NCBI RefSeq assembly: GCF_001457035.1
Contig: NZ_KQ758618.1
Coordinates: forward strand, 248,001 to 312,000
Origin: Fictibacillus enclensis
Lineage (GTDB): Bacteria > Bacillota > Bacilli > Bacillales > Fictibacillaceae
Length of the DNA: 64,000 bases
Reading direction: 5' to 3'
The translations under genes were made by a program, and so were the position numbers. Under the pieces are notes generated by a model that saw only the letters and a program-made list of their open reading frames with translations, searched no databases and had not been told where the DNA came from. Positions 33,010 to 41,519 of this stretch are shown piece after piece. Each line of letters opens with the position of its first letter. Positions within the stretch are counted from its first letter, which is position 1.

Positions 33010-33945
33010 ATGAACGTTTTGGAAATTAATAATCTTACAAAAAAATTCGGTGACTTCATCGCTGTAGACAATATGTCCCTAACAATTAAAGAAGGAGAAA
33101 TCTTCGGCTTTCTTGGTTCGAATGGAGCCGGGAAAAGTACCACAATTAATATGATTGCAGGGTTGCTGAGGAGCAACGAAGGAGAAATCAAAATTCTTGG
33201 CAAGAACATTGCAAGTCAAAGCAAGTTTGCCAAAAGAAACATCGGCATTGTTCCACAGGATTTGGCCATTTACGAAGATTTGACAGCCTATGAGAATGTC
33301 CGCTTTTTTGCCGGGCTTTATGGCCTCAGAGGTACAGAACTGAAAGACCGGGTAGAGGAGGCGCTAAAGTTCGTTGGCTTGCTCGATAAACAGAAGAGCT
33401 TGCCGAAAAACTTTTCCGGCGGCATGAAGAGAAGGCTTAACATCGCATGTGCCATTGCCCATAAGCCCAAACTCATTATCATGGATGAACCAACAGTAGG
33501 CATTGATCCGCAGTCGAGAAATTATATCCTGAATTCGGTTAGGCAATTGAACGAGATGGGATGCACCGTTATCTACACGAGCCATTACATGGAAGAAGTT
33601 GAAGAGATTTGTACGAGAATTGCCATCGTAGATCACGGCAAAGTCATCGCAGAAGGAACCAAAGAACAGTTGAAAGCCATTATCACCGATACGAAAGACA
33701 TCTGGGTCGATGTAAAATCCAACGATAGCCTGGAAGAAAGTGCCATCAAGGAAATTAACGGAGTAAATACCGTTCAAGTCGAAGAAAACGTCGTTAAAAT
33801 CAACTCCCAGGCCGAGGTAAGCAACCTGAATAAAATCATCCAGTATTTTATCAACCGCAACATCGAAATCCGTTCCCTCAAGGAGCAAGCACCCAACCTC
33901 GAAACCGTCTTCCTCACCCTAACCGGAAGAAACTTGAGGGATTAA
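33010..33945 (+). CDS. ABC exporter ATPase (LnrL-like)
   Basis: A 311-residue drug-export-type ATPase. Walker A GSNGAGKSTT near residue 38, Q-loop GIVPQDLAIYEDLTAYEN, signature FSGGMKRR near 138, Walker B LIIMDEPTVGIDP and switch His in TSHYMEEVEE. The extra C-terminal domain of about 90 residues is typical of DrrA/LnrL-type ATPases. ATG 33010 follows GAGGTGAGATGG. In the B. subtilis Lnr system the equivalent subunit works with two permeases to expel polyene linearmycins; ligand here unknown. Confidence 0.88.
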   Translation: MNVLEINNLTKKFGDFIAVDNMSLTIKEGEIFGFLGSNGAGKSTTINMIAGLLRSNEGEIKILGKNIASQSKFAKRNIGIVPQDLAIYEDLTAYENVRFFAGLYGLRGTELKDRVEEALKFVGLLDKQKSLPKNFSGGMKRRLNIACAIAHKPKLIIMDEPTVGIDPQSRNYILNSVRQLNEMGCTVIYTSHYMEEVEEICTRIAIVDHGKVIAEGTKEQLKAIITDTKDIWVDVKSNDSLEESAIKEINGVNTVQVEENVVKINSQAEVSNLNKIIQYFINRNIEIRSLKEQAPNLETVFLTLTGRNLRD

Positions 33946-33950
33946 GGAAT

Positions 33951-34075
33951 TTTGGCAAAGCCAAAAGTTCCTACCATTAACAAATGGCGATAGCCAAAAT
34001 CTCCTACCATTAACAAATGGCAAAGCCAAAAGTTCCTACCATTAAAAACAGCGCTAGCCAAAAGTTTTTACCTTA
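33951..34075. repeat. Four imperfect ~33-bp tandem repeats
   Basis: Units start near 33953, 33985, 34018 and 34050. Each begins with a short palindrome (tggcaaagcca, tggcgatagcca, tggcaaagcca, agcgctagcc) followed by aaaagttcctacc and attaacaaa. The fourth copy is the most diverged. They lie inside the ABC gene set, between ATPase and first permease. Confidence 0.85.
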
Positions 34076-34118
34076 ATGAGCCTAACAGAGAAGCTCAATT
34101 TGTTTGTAGCTTCATTGG

Positions 34119-34247
34119 GGTTGATTGTAGTGAAGGTGCGAGACTCCGACGGGAGATGCGTGCCAGGTGAAACCAGTGAGGCGCTTGCACCGGTAAAGTA
34201 GGCGCTTGCACCGGTAAAAGCGAGCAACCTGAAACGAGAAATCAACC
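34119..34247. repeat. Dispersed Bacillus-type intergenic element with terminal inverted repeats
   Basis: The ends GGTTGATT (34119-34126) and AATCAACC (34240-34247) are perfect inverted repeats. Inside are gcgagactcc, gacgggagatgcgtgccagg and two copies of aggcgcttgcaccggtaaa (34173 and 34201 regions), then aaagcgagcaacctgaaac. This resembles short non-coding elements often seen between genes of bacilli (recall, not searched). No coding potential. Confidence 0.65.
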
Positions 34248-34292
34248 AAACTCCGAAGTGAATTTTATAAAAAATCAAGGAGGTCCTCCCCT

Positions 34293-35414
34293 GTGAACGT
34301 GTTAAACATTGCACTTCTGCAGTTGAAAATCAGCATCAGGGATAAACGAACGATTATCTTCATGCTGGCGTTTCCTATCGTCATGATGCTGGTTCTTGGA
34401 TCAGCGTTATCCAATGCGTTTGATAACCAAGTAAAAATAGATAAAATGAAGGTCCTTTATAAAGAAACGGACAACACGAGCATAGCACCCTATTTTGAAC
34501 AATTCACGGAAGCGGCCAAAAAGGAAAATATTCATTTTTATAAAGCCTCGGATACAACCGATGGTAAAAAGGCAGTAAGGCAAAACCACTATGATGCCTA
34601 TGTAGAGGTTTCCAATAAGGGAATGAATTTCTACGGCAGTGAACGAAACAGCATCGAAAGCAGTATTGTTCAGGGCATGCTGACTGCGTTTGCGGATAAG
34701 TATAATCTTGTGAGCCAGGTGGCCAAAGTGAAGCCCGATCAGACACAAGCGGTGCTGGCGAGCGGAACCTCACATGATTATGTAAAGGAAACATCATTAA
34801 ACGCCAAAAAAGCACCAGGTTCGATGGATTATTATGCGGTGGCGGTAACCACAATGATTGCCCTATATGGAGCGATTGGAGCAACCTTCCTGCTCAGAGG
34901 AGAAAGAACCCGAAATACAGCAGTGCGCCTTGCCGTTGCACCGATCAACAAAGCTGAAATCTTTCTGGGTAAAATCATCGGGAGCATTGTGCTAAACCTG
35001 TTGTCTCTTTTATTGATCGTTGCTGTAAGTTCATTCTTGTTTAAAGCGAACTGGGGAGATCATCTCGGTTTCGTTATCATCATTCTACTGTCAGAAGTTT
35101 TCCTTGCTGTCAGTTTCGGCCTTGGCATCAGCTACATGGTGAAAACCGGTGAGGCTGCAAGAACGCTCATTCTGATTATCCTTCAGCTTGCCTCATTCTT
35201 TGGGGGTGCGTATTTCAAAATTGAAGGCGCAGACGGTATTATGAAGTTCATCATGAACCTTTCCCCGATTACATGGGCGAATACAGCCATAACCAAAATT
35301 ATTTATAACAATGATCTCGCTGCCTCTCTTCAAGTTATTGGTTTAAACCTGGGTATTGCGATTGTCTTTTTAAGCATTGCCATCGTCTCGTTTAAAAGAA
35401 GGGAAGGGTTTTAA
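34293..35414 (+). CDS. ABC-2 type exporter permease (LnrM-like)
   Basis: A 373-residue ABC-2 permease: one N-terminal helix (TIIFMLAFPIVMMLVLGSALS), a large extracytoplasmic domain to about residue 175, then five helices with FLLRGERTRNTAVRLAVAPINKAEIFLGKI, the cytoplasmic elbow typical of the family. GTG 34293 has GGAGG ten bases upstream. It abuts the next permease gene with no gap. It is 348 bases from the ATPase gene because of two repeat elements, unusual within such an operon. Confidence 0.87.
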   Translation: MNVLNIALLQLKISIRDKRTIIFMLAFPIVMMLVLGSALSNAFDNQVKIDKMKVLYKETDNTSIAPYFEQFTEAAKKENIHFYKASDTTDGKKAVRQNHYDAYVEVSNKGMNFYGSERNSIESSIVQGMLTAFADKYNLVSQVAKVKPDQTQAVLASGTSHDYVKETSLNAKKAPGSMDYYAVAVTTMIALYGAIGATFLLRGERTRNTAVRLAVAPINKAEIFLGKIIGSIVLNLLSLLLIVAVSSFLFKANWGDHLGFVIIILLSEVFLAVSFGLGISYMVKTGEAARTLILIILQLASFFGGAYFKIEGADGIMKFIMNLSPITWANTAITKIIYNNDLAASLQVIGLNLGIAIVFLSIAIVSFKRREGF

Positions 35415-36560
35415 ATGAAAGAAGTTCTTTGGCTCATCTCAAATTCGTTGAGATCTATCGTAAAAAACAAAAAAAGATTATTTACCTACCTGTTTGTTCC
35501 GCTGATTGGTATTCTTATCGGGATCGCCGCTTACGGGAACACGGGCCCGAGTACGATGTATGCAGGTGTCGTTAATCATGACAATGGAAAAATAGCAAAA
35601 GATACTGTGAAATTCATCAGCGGAATCAACCATGTTAAGGTCTCTAACATCGATTCTTCAAAAATAAACGACCAGATTGCATCTGGAAAACTGGATTGTG
35701 TAATCATCCTGGATTCAGGCTTTTCAAAAAGTGTGATGAATGGAAACCCGGACCATATCGAGATGGTTTCGATTAAAGGTGCCTCTATCACAGGCTTTGT
35801 AAAATCCTATGTGAACAATTATCTGTCCAATGTGGCTTCCTTGAGCAAAGCGGCAGGAGGAGATCACACCGCATTCCAAAAAATGTACGATCAGTACAAA
35901 GATTCAAGCTTCAAGGTTAATGCTCAATCATTAAAGGATACGTCCAAAAATAATGACATTACCGGCCAGACGATCGGCTTCCTCATCATGATTATGCTCT
36001 CCAGTGCAGGTGGATTATCCGAGATTATCATTCGTGAAAAGGAAAACAGAACGTATTTACGCTTAATGTCATCGCCAATCAACAGCCGGATCTATGTCTT
36101 TTCCAATGTGGTTGTGAACATGATTATCATGACTGTGCAAATTTTAATTACACTCACAGTGATGACAAAGGTATTTCACATTTCTCCAGGTGTTCCATTC
36201 TGGACGATGGTTGGAGTGCTATTGATCTTCGCGCTTGCCGGAGTAGGACTATCGCTTGTTATTACTTCCTTTGCGTCTACTACCGCTTCCTCAGGAGCGA
36301 TGCAAAACTTGATCATGACGCCAACATGCCTTCTGGCAGGCTGCTTCTGGCCAGTGGAAATCATGCCAAAGACCATGCAGAAAATTGCAGAATTCCTGCC
36401 TCAGAGATGGCTGCTTGATACCATCACCCAGCTGCAAAAAGGGCATTCGCTTAGCAGCCTTTCCATGAACATTTCCATTCTATTCGCCTTTGCGTTGGCA
36501 TTCTTCATGATCGCCATTTACAAATTCAGCCGCGGAAACAACGTAAGAAACTTTATTTAA
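35415..36560 (+). CDS. ABC-2 type exporter permease (LnrN-like)
   Basis: A 381-residue paralogue of the preceding permease with the same layout: N-terminal helix, extracytoplasmic domain (residues about 45-180), and C-terminal helices with EIIIREKENRTYLRLMSSPINSRIY and LMTPTCLLAGCFWPVEIMP-like ABC-2 sequence. It starts at the base after the previous stop, so translation is coupled, and probably forms a heterodimer with its neighbour on the LnrL-like ATPase. Confidence 0.87.
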   Translation: MKEVLWLISNSLRSIVKNKKRLFTYLFVPLIGILIGIAAYGNTGPSTMYAGVVNHDNGKIAKDTVKFISGINHVKVSNIDSSKINDQIASGKLDCVIILDSGFSKSVMNGNPDHIEMVSIKGASITGFVKSYVNNYLSNVASLSKAAGGDHTAFQKMYDQYKDSSFKVNAQSLKDTSKNNDITGQTIGFLIMIMLSSAGGLSEIIIREKENRTYLRLMSSPINSRIYVFSNVVVNMIIMTVQILITLTVMTKVFHISPGVPFWTMVGVLLIFALAGVGLSLVITSFASTTASSGAMQNLIMTPTCLLAGCFWPVEIMPKTMQKIAEFLPQRWLLDTITQLQKGHSLSSLSMNISILFAFALAFFMIAIYKFSRGNNVRNFI

Positions 36561-36565
36561 TAGTA

Positions 36566-36594
36566 AATCCCCTTTGGTTATCCAAAGGGGATTT
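36566..36594. terminator. Bidirectional terminator between convergent operons
   Basis: AAATCCCCTTTGG/CCAAAGGGGATTT perfect stem between the ABC genes and the minus-strand dehydrogenase. Confidence 0.85.
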
Positions 36595-36598
36595 TGCG

Positions 36599-37738
36599 TT
36601 ATGGCTTTAATACGACCTTAATGCATTCATCCTGATGATCGTTGAAGGTTTGATAGGCCGCGCTTGCCTGATCCAGAGGAACGCGGTGGGTAATAATTTC
36701 TGTCGGGTCGAACTCCTTATTGGCGATTTTATCAAAAAGCATTGGCATGTAATGAATTACCGGAGCCTGCCCCATTTTCAGGGTGATGTTCCGTTCAAAG
36801 ATATTTCCAAGCGGAAACATATTATACATGGACCCGTATACACCGGTCATTTGAATGGTACCGAACTTTTTAACCGCTCTGATGGCAATCTGGACCGCAC
36901 TCAGTGTCCCGCCCTGAAGCTTTAATTTTTGTTCAATGGCTTCCACGGCTGACTTTTTGCCATCCATCCCGACACAGTCGATGACTACATCAGATCCTCC
37001 GTTGGTAATCTCATGAATATGGGCGCCCATATCATCGAACTGATCAAAATTAAAGGCTTCCACATTGTTCATCTTGACGGCGTGGTTCAAGCGATATGGA
37101 ACATTGTCCACAGCGATGACCCGCTTGGCGCCTTTCATCCAGGCGAATTTTTGCGTCATCAGGCCAATAGGTCCGCAACCAAGAACGACAACCGTATCTC
37201 CTTCTTTAACCCCGGCGTTTTCCACGCTCCAGTAGGCAGTAGGAAGAACATCTGACATGAAGAGGACGGCCTCGTCTTCGAGTTCAGCGGATTCCGGTAT
37301 GACAAACGGCATAAAGTTCCCATATGGGACGCGCAGGTACTCAGCCTGTCCGCCGCTGTAGTCACCATAGCGCTCTGTAAATCCGAAATATCCTCCGGTA
37401 TCAAATTCAGGATTACGGTTGGAATTATCACATTGGCTTTCCATCTCATGCTGGCAATAATAACAGTGGCCGCATGAAATGTTAAATGGTAAGACGACAC
37501 GGTCCCCTTTTTTTACACGGGTAACATCAGGACCCACTTCTTCCACTATGCCCATTGGTTCATGTCCAATGACATAATCCTTATGTGCAGGCAGAGCGCC
37601 CTGATAAATGTGCAAATCCGATCCACAAATGGCAGTGGAGGTAATACGTACAATAATATCTTCTTTTTCCTGCAGTCTGGGATCTTCTACATTTTTTACT
37701 TCGATCTCTTTTGCTCCCTGGAACGTAACGGCCTTCAT
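36599..37738 (-). CDS. Zinc-dependent dehydrogenase, AdhB/formaldehyde-dehydrogenase-like
   Basis: A 379-residue medium-chain dehydrogenase resembling B. subtilis AdhB and glutathione-independent formaldehyde dehydrogenases. Catalytic zinc ligands Cys in STAICGSDLH and HE in VIGHEPMG; structural zinc cysteines in ISCGHCYYCQHEMESQC; Rossmann loop VLGCGPIGLM. The start is ATG 37738, six bases after a perfect AGGAGG. It lies beside yoxD and the hxl genes, which supports a role in aldehyde removal; the true substrate is unproved. Confidence 0.87.
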   Translation of the reverse strand: MKAVTFQGAKEIEVKNVEDPRLQEKEDIIVRITSTAICGSDLHIYQGALPAHKDYVIGHEPMGIVEEVGPDVTRVKKGDRVVLPFNISCGHCYYCQHEMESQCDNSNRNPEFDTGGYFGFTERYGDYSGGQAEYLRVPYGNFMPFVIPESAELEDEAVLFMSDVLPTAYWSVENAGVKEGDTVVVLGCGPIGLMTQKFAWMKGAKRVIAVDNVPYRLNHAVKMNNVEAFNFDQFDDMGAHIHEITNGGSDVVIDCVGMDGKKSAVEAIEQKLKLQGGTLSAVQIAIRAVKKFGTIQMTGVYGSMYNMFPLGNIFERNITLKMGQAPVIHYMPMLFDKIANKEFDPTEIITHRVPLDQASAAYQTFNDHQDECIKVVLKP

Positions 37739-37811
37739 AATCAACCTCCTAAATATGGTATAAAATCCTATACCCTTTGTGAGATATTTTATCCACCATT
37801 TACATAAACGT

Positions 37812-37845
37812 TAAAAAAGCAGCTCTCGCAAGGAGAAGCTGCTTC
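37812..37845 (-). terminator. yoxD-like gene terminator
   Basis: On the minus strand agcagcttctc/gagagctgct pairs and is followed by TTTTTT. Confidence 0.8.
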
Positions 37846-37855
37846 CGTCATTCAT

Positions 37856-38572
37856 TTATGGATTGGTTGACCACATGCCTGCATTTTTGATGAAAATACG
37901 CGGGTTTAATTTGAGTTGGTAAACCATGAACTCCGCCATGTCTTCCGGCTGCATGACTTTTTCAGGATTGCCGTCCGTCAGGTTGGTTTCAATCGCCAGG
38001 TCTGTTGCGACAGTACTTGGTGTAAGGGCACTGACCCGGATATTGTGTTTTCTTACTTCGAGCATGAGTGATTCTGTTAATCCAAGAACTGCAAATTTGG
38101 AGGCACTGTAGGCACTCGTTACCGGTGCTCCTTTTTGTCCTGCAGAGGATGAAATGTTAATGATGTCGCCCGCTTTTCGTTTAATCATTTCTGGCAAGAC
38201 CGCTCGGGTGACATTGTAGACACCCATAACATTCACGTCTATGATGTTTTTCCACTCTTCTGGCGAAAGCTCGAGAAATCCGCCAAATTTGGCGACCCCG
38301 GCATTGTTGATTAATATATCAATTTGATTTAAATCAGAAGTAAGGGTTTCTACCGCTTTTACAACTGCATCATAGTCGGTGACGTCAGCTTCAGCGACGG
38401 ATACTTTTACTCCATATTCCTTCAGTTCTGCTGCCGTTTTTTCCAGGTTGGCAAGGGTCCTTCCCAGAAGACCGACATGAATGCCTTCTTTCGCAAAAGC
38501 GATGGCAGTGGCACGGCCGATCCCCCGGCCAGCTCCGGTAATAAGCGCCGTTTTTCCCTTTAATGTCTGCAT
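37856..38572 (-). CDS. yoxD: Short-chain dehydrogenase, YoxD-like
   Basis: A 238-residue SDR with cofactor loop [12 protein letters not shown] at the floor of the fold, catalytic Ser in ISSSAGQKG and YSASK (Tyr/Lys). The C-terminal [13 protein letters not shown] and the length match B. subtilis YoxD, annotated as a 3-oxoacyl-ACP reductase-like enzyme; the real substrate is unknown. RBS AGGAGG precedes ATG 38572. It lies 66 bases downstream of hxlB on the same strand, so cotranscription with hxlAB is possible. Confidence 0.87.
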   Translation of the reverse strand: MQTLKGKTALITGAGRGIGRATAIAFAKEGIHVGLLGRTLANLEKTAAELKEYGVKVSVAEADVTDYDAVVKAVETLTSDLNQIDILINNAGVAKFGGFLELSPEEWKNIIDVNVMGVYNVTRAVLPEMIKRKAGDIINISSSAGQKGAPVTSAYSASKFAVLGLTESLMLEVRKHNIRVSALTPSTVATDLAIETNLTDGNPEKVMQPEDMAEFMVYQLKLNPRIFIKNAGMWSTNP

Positions 38573-38638
38573 AAATATTCCTCCTTTATGTACACGGAAA
38601 GGACCGCTAAAAGCAGTCCAATCCCTGTAAATCTTCTT

Positions 38639-39196
38639 CTACTCCAGATTGGCATGACGGCCGAACATGGTGTCGGTATCAAGCCCTTTTCTTTCCATAA
38701 AACGCAGAATCACCGCATCGAAAAACAACAGCAGTGTTTGTTCGAATAAGGATCCCATTGGTTGAATGGTTTTATACTCGTTATCCGATTGGTCCTTTGG
38801 AGAGCCTGGCAGTTTCACGCAGGCATCTGCCATTTTTCCCAGCGTTGAGTCAGGGAAAATGGTAACGGCCATTACTTTTCCACCAATGCTTTTGGCTTTT
38901 TCCGCCATCGTGATCAAGCTTTTCGTTTCCCCAGAGCCTGAGGCGAAAATGATAAGGTCATTTTCGGTAAAGTTGGGAGTCACCGTTTCACCGATTACAT
39001 AGGAATCAAGCCCCATATGCATCATCCGCATCACGAAGGATTTTCCCATCAATCCGCTTCGGCCGGCTCCTGCAACAAAGATCTTTTTGGCAAGGAGAAT
39101 TTCATCCACAAGCTTTTCTGCTTCTTGATCTGAAATTAAGTCCGCAGCTCTGCTTAATTCCTTCACAATTTCCGAATAATAATGTGAAGCTTTCAT
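38639..39196 (-). CDS. hxlB: 6-phospho-3-hexuloisomerase HxlB
   Basis: Converts D-arabino-3-hexulose 6-phosphate to fructose 6-phosphate, the second step of the ribulose monophosphate formaldehyde pathway. The 185-residue protein is a SIS domain: IFVAGAGRSGLMGKSFVMRMMHMG near the N-terminus, SGSGETKSLITMAEKAKSIGG in the centre and a C-terminal EQTLLLFFDAVILRFME helix. Length equals the B. subtilis enzyme. It lies ten bases after hxlA, one operon. Confidence 0.94.
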   Translation of the reverse strand: MKASHYYSEIVKELSRAADLISDQEAEKLVDEILLAKKIFVAGAGRSGLMGKSFVMRMMHMGLDSYVIGETVTPNFTENDLIIFASGSGETKSLITMAEKAKSIGGKVMAVTIFPDSTLGKMADACVKLPGSPKDQSDNEYKTIQPMGSLFEQTLLLFFDAVILRFMERKGLDTDTMFGRHANLE

Positions 39197-39206
39197 AGTT
39201 AATTCC

Positions 39207-39839
39207 TTAGTTTTGCTTGATTAATTCTTGGATTTTAGCTGCAGTTTCTTTTTTGTCATCTTGTCCGGTAATACCACCGCCGACAATGACAAGATCAGGC
39301 TGTGCTGCCACAACTTCAGATAAGGTTTCAAGTTTGATGCCGCCAGCAACAGCAGTCTTTGCGTTTTTTACCACGCGTTTGATGGCTTTCAAGTCTTCAA
39401 ACGAATTTTTTCCTGCCGCTTGTAAATCATAACCGGTATGAACACAAATATAATCAACACCAAGATTATCGAGTTCTTTCGCGCGTGTTTCAATGTCTTT
39501 AACAGCGATCATATCAACAAGGATTTTTTTGTTTTGTTTTTTGGCTTCTTCCACAGCACCCTGGATGGATGCATCTTCAGCAGCGCCAAGAATCGTAATA
39601 ATGTCTGCACCTGCTTCGGAAGCTTTCATTACTTCGTATCCTGCAGCATCCATGATCTTCAGGTCAGCCAGAACCTTCAAATTCGGGAATGCTTCTTTCA
39701 TCGCTTTAACGGCTCCAAGGCCTTCATTAATAACAACCGGAGTACCGATCTCCACGATATCAATGTGATCTTCTACTTCTTTCACCAATTGGATGGCTTC
39801 TTCTGTATTGACAAGGTCTATCGCTAGTTGTAATTCCAT
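39207..39839 (-). CDS. hxlA: 3-hexulose-6-phosphate synthase HxlA
   Basis: Fixes formaldehyde onto ribulose 5-phosphate. The 210-residue protein is an orotidine-decarboxylase-superfamily barrel: MELQLAIDLVNTEEAI at the start, ADLKIMDAAGYEV with the D-x-K-x-x-D catalytic motif near residue 60, DYICVHTGYD and VAGGIKLETLSEV phosphate-binding end. RBS GGAGGAG precedes ATG 39839. First gene of the minus-strand hxlAB operon, with hxlR divergent upstream. Confidence 0.95.
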   Translation of the reverse strand: MELQLAIDLVNTEEAIQLVKEVEDHIDIVEIGTPVVINEGLGAVKAMKEAFPNLKVLADLKIMDAAGYEVMKASEAGADIITILGAAEDASIQGAVEEAKKQNKKILVDMIAVKDIETRAKELDNLGVDYICVHTGYDLQAAGKNSFEDLKAIKRVVKNAKTAVAGGIKLETLSEVVAAQPDLVIVGGGITGQDDKKETAAKIQELIKQN

Positions 39840-39930
39840 TGTTAGTTCTCCTCCTGTGATGTCTTATCTAGGTTGATGCTACCTGTAATATTTCCTTAAA
39901 CGATAATCGTCATTCGAAAAGGATAGTTGT

Positions 39931-39997
39931 AAGTATACCTCTTATTTACATTTTGTGAAGTACTGACTTTAATATTACATAGTGTCAAAAAGTATAC
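39931..39997. promoter_or_regulatory. Possible HxlR sites between hxlA and hxlR
   Basis: AAGTATAC occurs at 39931-39938 and 39990-39997 in the 191-base divergent region. HxlR is known to bind two repeats upstream of hxlAB; matching these repeats to it is inference. Confidence 0.35.
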
Positions 39998-40030
39998 TAT
40001 GAGTTATACTAGGGGTGGAGGTGATAAAAG

Positions 40031-40387
40031 ATGTCTAGAATGGATGGAAAGATGTTTAACTGCGAAAAAGAATTAACACTGTCCGTCATCGGAGGCAAAT
40101 GGAAGATGATCATTTTATGGCATTTGGGGAAAGAAGGGACCAAACGTTTTGGTGAACTGAAAGCGTTGATTCCCGGCATAACACAGCGCATGCTCGTCAA
40201 CCAGCTGCGAGAGTTGGAAGAAGACAAGATTATTCATCGAGAAGTCTATCCCGTTGTTCCGCCTAAAGTGGAGTACTCATTAACAAAGCAAGGCGAAAGC
40301 CTGATGCCGATATTGGATGCCATGTACCAGTGGGGAAAAGATTACATGGTCACCATGGATATGAAACCGCTGGATGACGCAAAATAA
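40031..40387 (+). CDS. hxlR: HxlR-family activator of the hxlAB operon
   Basis: A 118-residue winged-helix protein of the HxlR/DUF24 family: [54 protein letters not shown] and [17 protein letters not shown]. In B. subtilis HxlR activates hxlAB on formaldehyde exposure; Cys13 (MFNCEKE) is the conserved aldehyde-sensing cysteine position. Divergent from hxlA. The SD GGAGGTGAT is almost perfect and seven bases from ATG 40031. Confidence 0.93.
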   Translation: MSRMDGKMFNCEKELTLSVIGGKWKMIILWHLGKEGTKRFGELKALIPGITQRMLVNQLRELEEDKIIHREVYPVVPPKVEYSLTKQGESLMPILDAMYQWGKDYMVTMDMKPLDDAK

Positions 40388-40416
40388 TCCCGTCTTACCA
40401 TGGACGGGATTTTTTC
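40385..40416 (+). terminator. hxlR terminator
   Basis: AATCCCGTC/GACGGGATT stem followed by TTTTT. Confidence 0.85.
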
Positions 40417-40492
40417 TTTCAAAAACTATTTGTGTTTCATGAATGCAAAGGGTTACAATGAGTATTATTCGAATGCCGTGTGGTGATCAAAA

Positions 40493-40942
40493 TTGAAACT
40501 AAGTGAAACAGACCGGAAAATTTTAGAGCTTCTTTCGCAAAATGGACGAATGTCCTATGCGGAAATCGGCAAGGAATTGAACATTTCCCGAGTATCTATC
40601 CGGGATCGTGTGCATCAGATGATGGAAGCTGGCATCATTGAAAAGTTCAGTGTTGTCATCAATTCGGAATTGGTCGGAAAAACGGTATCTGCCTTTTTTG
40701 AAGTGGACTGTGAACCCGCTTATCTCGTGACAGTCGCAGAGAAACTGGTAAACAATCCAAGTGTGGCAAGCTGCTATCAGATGACAGGTCCAAGTACCTT
40801 GCATATGCACGTGCTGGTAGAAGACTTTCCGTCATTGGAAAGCTTCATCAATAATGAACTTTACGGGATAGAAGGAATTACAAGAGTTGAATCCCACATT
40901 CTGCTGCGGCGATTTAAAAGCCGGTCGGGATTAAAACTGTAG
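40493..40942 (+). CDS. Lrp/AsnC-family regulator (YwrC-like)
   Basis: A 149-residue Lrp/AsnC protein: helix-turn-helix TDRKILELLSQNGRMSYAEIGKELNISRVSIRDRVHQMMEAGII, then a RAM domain with SAFFEVDCEPAYL and a C-terminal basic tail. B. subtilis has ywrC, an Lrp-type regulator, in the ywrABCD group with chromate transporters and a gamma-glutamyltransferase-like gene; both occur further downstream here (45226-48008). The TTG start at 40493 follows GGTGATC. Confidence 0.83.
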   Translation: MKLSETDRKILELLSQNGRMSYAEIGKELNISRVSIRDRVHQMMEAGIIEKFSVVINSELVGKTVSAFFEVDCEPAYLVTVAEKLVNNPSVASCYQMTGPSTLHMHVLVEDFPSLESFINNELYGIEGITRVESHILLRRFKSRSGLKL

Positions 40943-40957
40943 GCATCTTACATACAA

Positions 40958-40993
40958 GAGCCGCTCGGGTCACCAGGACCCGGTGGCTTTTTG
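40958..40993 (+). terminator. Terminator of the Lrp-family gene
   Basis: gagccgctcgggtc/gacccggtggct stem then TTTTT. Confidence 0.8.
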
Positions 40994-41013
40994 TCATTTA
41001 ACGAATAGGCCAG

Positions 41014-41181
41014 ATGCTGTATTTAAGCAAGAATGAACAAAACATGCTGGCACAGATGGGCATCTTTCAGGATGTGGGCAAATTCAAGATCGATCCGGGC
41101 ATCCTGAACAAACCAGGGCGCTTGACGGACGAAGAATTTGAGATTATGAAAAGTCATCCGCAGTATGCGGTACTTTATTGA
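41014..41181 (+). pseudogene. HD-GYP phosphodiesterase fragment
   Basis: A 55-residue open stretch, LAQMGIFQDVGKFKIDPGILNKPGRLTDEEFEIMKSHP, matches the core of HD-GYP domains (normally FHDIGK...ILNKPG.LT..E). The metal-binding His is replaced by Gln (FQDVGK) and the rest of the gene, including GYP, is missing. Confidence 0.7.
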
Positions 41182-41193
41182 AAAGACGACACA

Positions 41194-41373
41194 ATGGAGA
41201 GTGCCATTACGAGCAGCGCTAAGAGCAGAAGAAAGAATGTAATTGGGGATATCTATCCTAATGGTTTCAGTTTTATTTTATATTCTAACGGTAAGTGGAT
41301 GTCTAAAAAGAAGCTGGGCATTCATACGATTGATGAGGCTATCGATTGGGTTAGAAAGATATTCGGCGAATGA
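41194..41373 (+). CDS. Small hypothetical protein
   Basis: A 59-residue frame from ATG 41194: a Lys/Arg/Ser-rich start, then GDIYPNGFSFILYSNGKWM, then a helical tail KKLGIHTIDEAIDWVRKIFG. No clear ribosome site (aaagacgaca). It could be a small real protein or the tail of a lost gene. I do not recognise the family. Confidence 0.4.
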   Translation: MESAITSSAKSRRKNVIGDIYPNGFSFILYSNGKWMSKKKLGIHTIDEAIDWVRKIFGE

Positions 41374-41519
41374 GTAGAGATTCAAAAAAACAGTAGATTA
41401 TCTTACTATTTTAGTAGCAAAAAAACCTTTACTGAATATGTTAGTTATTGAATGATGCGAATGTTGGACAAGCATAGCATTTATTCACTGATTAACTTTT
41501 ACGGAAAAGGGTTGGTAAT

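Noticed and set aside
33951-34075. 33-bp units as CRISPR repeats
   Set aside because: The whole unit repeats with no unique spacers, and the units are imperfect.
34054-34314. Minus-strand frame through the dispersed element
   Set aside because: The frame is made of repeat sequence (duplicated Thr-Gly-Ala-Ser codons) and has no start signal.
41194-41373. Small ORF as a toxin or antitoxin
   Set aside because: No partner gene and no ribosome site; kept only as a hypothetical protein.
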